The notes beneath the pieces were generated by a model. It was not told where the DNA came from, made no database searches, and was given only the letters and a program-made list of their open reading frames with translations. Shown piece by piece: positions 41,354 to 42,012 of a stretch of DNA of 42,012 nt; the stretch's first letter is position 1; every line of letters starts with the position of its first letter. Origin of the DNA: Chitinophagaceae bacterium (GTDB lineage: Bacteria > Bacteroidota > Bacteroidia > Chitinophagales > Chitinophagaceae); contig JADLHL010000082.1 of assembly GCA_020848815.1 (NCBI GenBank), forward strand, positions 1 through 42,012, written 5' to 3'. The translations under genes were made by a program, and so were the position numbers.

Positions 41354-42012
41354 ATGATTCACTACGAAAAATTCATGTTGCCCAACGGGCTCACTGTAAT
41401 CGTTCATCCAGATTTTAGCACCCCCATGGCTGTGGTAAATGTGATGTACGATGTAGGTGCCCGTGATGAAAGCCCCGACAGAACAGGCTTTGCGCATTTG
41501 TTTGAGCACCTCATGTTTGGCGGCAGCATCAACATACCAGATTACGATGAACCCCTGCAAATGGCCGGCGGCGAAAACAATGCCTATACCACCAACGACC
41601 TTACCAACTACTACATACAACTACCGGTAGAAAATCTGGAAACCGCTTTCTGGCTCGAAAGCGACCGCATGCTCAGCCTGGCCTTTAGCCCCGAAAGTTT
41701 GGAAGTGCAGCGCAAAGTGGTTTGTGAAGAATTCAAAGAGCACTACATCAATAAACCGTACGGCGATGTATGGCACAAACTGCGGGAGCTGAGCTACACA
41801 CAGCATCCTTATCGCTGGATGACCATTGGCAAAGAATTGCGCCATGTAGAAGAAGCGCAGCTTGTCGATGTAAAAAACTTTTTCTTTAAGCACTACACCC
41901 CTTGCAATGCCATACTGGTAGTAGCCGGGCCTGTACAAACAGCCGATGTAAAAGCACTGGCCGAAAAATGGTTTGGCGATATTCCATCGGGTACAAAATA
42001 TGTACGCCAGCT
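41354..42012 (+). CDS. M16 family zinc metallopeptidase (truncated by window end)
   Basis: The first 219 residues of a pitrilysin-family (M16) peptidase are visible; the frame runs off the window. The inverted zinc motif HxxEH is at His48-Glu51-His52 (FAHLFEHLMFGG), and the third ligand region ESLEVQRKVVCEEFKEHY lies downstream as expected. The start MIHYEKFMLPNGLTVIVH is typical. No signal peptide is seen in this start, so the protein may be cytoplasmic; other Bacteroidota M16 proteins carry one. These enzymes degrade peptides inside a clamshell formed by two or four domains. The N-terminal domain is complete and looks active. Confidence 0.92.
   Translation, partial: MIHYEKFMLPNGLTVIVHPDFSTPMAVVNVMYDVGARDESPDRTGFAHLFEHLMFGGSINIPDYDEPLQMAGGENNAYTTNDLTNYYIQLPVENLETAFWLESDRMLSLAFSPESLEVQRKVVCEEFKEHYINKPYGDVWHKLRELSYTQHPYRWMTIGKELRHVEEAQLVDVKNFFFKHYTPCNAILVVAGPVQTADVKALAEKWFGDIPSGTKYVRQ

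Overview
The window reads as a chromosomal segment of a Bacteroidota bacterium, most likely family Chitinophagaceae (inference). The evidence is: promoters of the Bacteroidota type (TTTG around -33, TAnnTTTG around -7); no Shine-Dalgarno sequences; a secreted nuclease with a type IX secretion (T9SS) C-terminal sorting domain; a PorG-like outer-membrane protein; ribosomal protein THX; the futalosine menaquinone enzyme MqnC; and MurA with Asp in place of the catalytic Cys. I see no rRNA, CRISPR array, prophage or complete insertion sequence. Mobile or foreign-looking elements are limited to one YefM/YoeB toxin-antitoxin pair and several short intergenic palindromes and repeats.

Layout. 1-4465 (+): a PadR regulator with an apparent autoregulatory operator, a two-PspC-domain envelope protein, and a type II NADH dehydrogenase. 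4468-8926: a DMT exporter, an aldo/keto reductase and a deoxyhypusine-synthase-like enzyme (all -), AcpH (+) and a GNAT acetyltransferase (-). 8966-11642 (-): coaX, an outer-membrane protein and lptC, read from one good promoter. 12004-13813 (-): a DUF937 protein and release factor 1. 13976-18927: envelope and secreted proteins (WXXGXW repeat protein, secreted caspase-like protein, TPR membrane protein, small lipoprotein, secreted esterase). 19026-26500 (+): murA, yqeY, cvpA, an alpha/beta hydrolase, a CBS protein, a POTRA-barrel protein, nadK and a PorG-like protein. 26571-27150 (-): yoeB/yefM. 27273-30252 (-): the ribosomal operon rplM-rpsI-rpsB-tsf. 30513-34212: an RluE-type pseudouridine synthase, exonuclease III flanked by inverted repeats, a DUF4286 protein, HU, THX and pyrH. 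34334-34442 (-): an aberrant tRNA-Pro-like sequence. 34663-42012: mqnC, a two-lobed aspartic protease with a PDZ domain, a T9SS endonuclease I, a PAS protein with a degenerate kinase core, and a truncated M16 metallopeptidase.

The most unusual item is the tRNA-Pro(CGG)-like sequence at 34334-34442. It keeps a full cloverleaf, but both the D-loop and the T-loop are enlarged by palindromic insertions. Other points worth attention are: three YefM-type operator cores at exact 12-bp spacing; a PadR palindrome overlapping the -33 box; a palindrome over the promoter of the deoxyhypusine-synthase-like gene; nested complementary segments just upstream of the HU promoter; a compact hairpin filling the rplM leader; several genes whose -7 box lies 3-7 nt before the ATG (predicted leaderless mRNAs); and catalytic-residue changes in MurA, CoaX and the PAS kinase-like protein. 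Most of the remaining content is ordinary core housekeeping and envelope biology.
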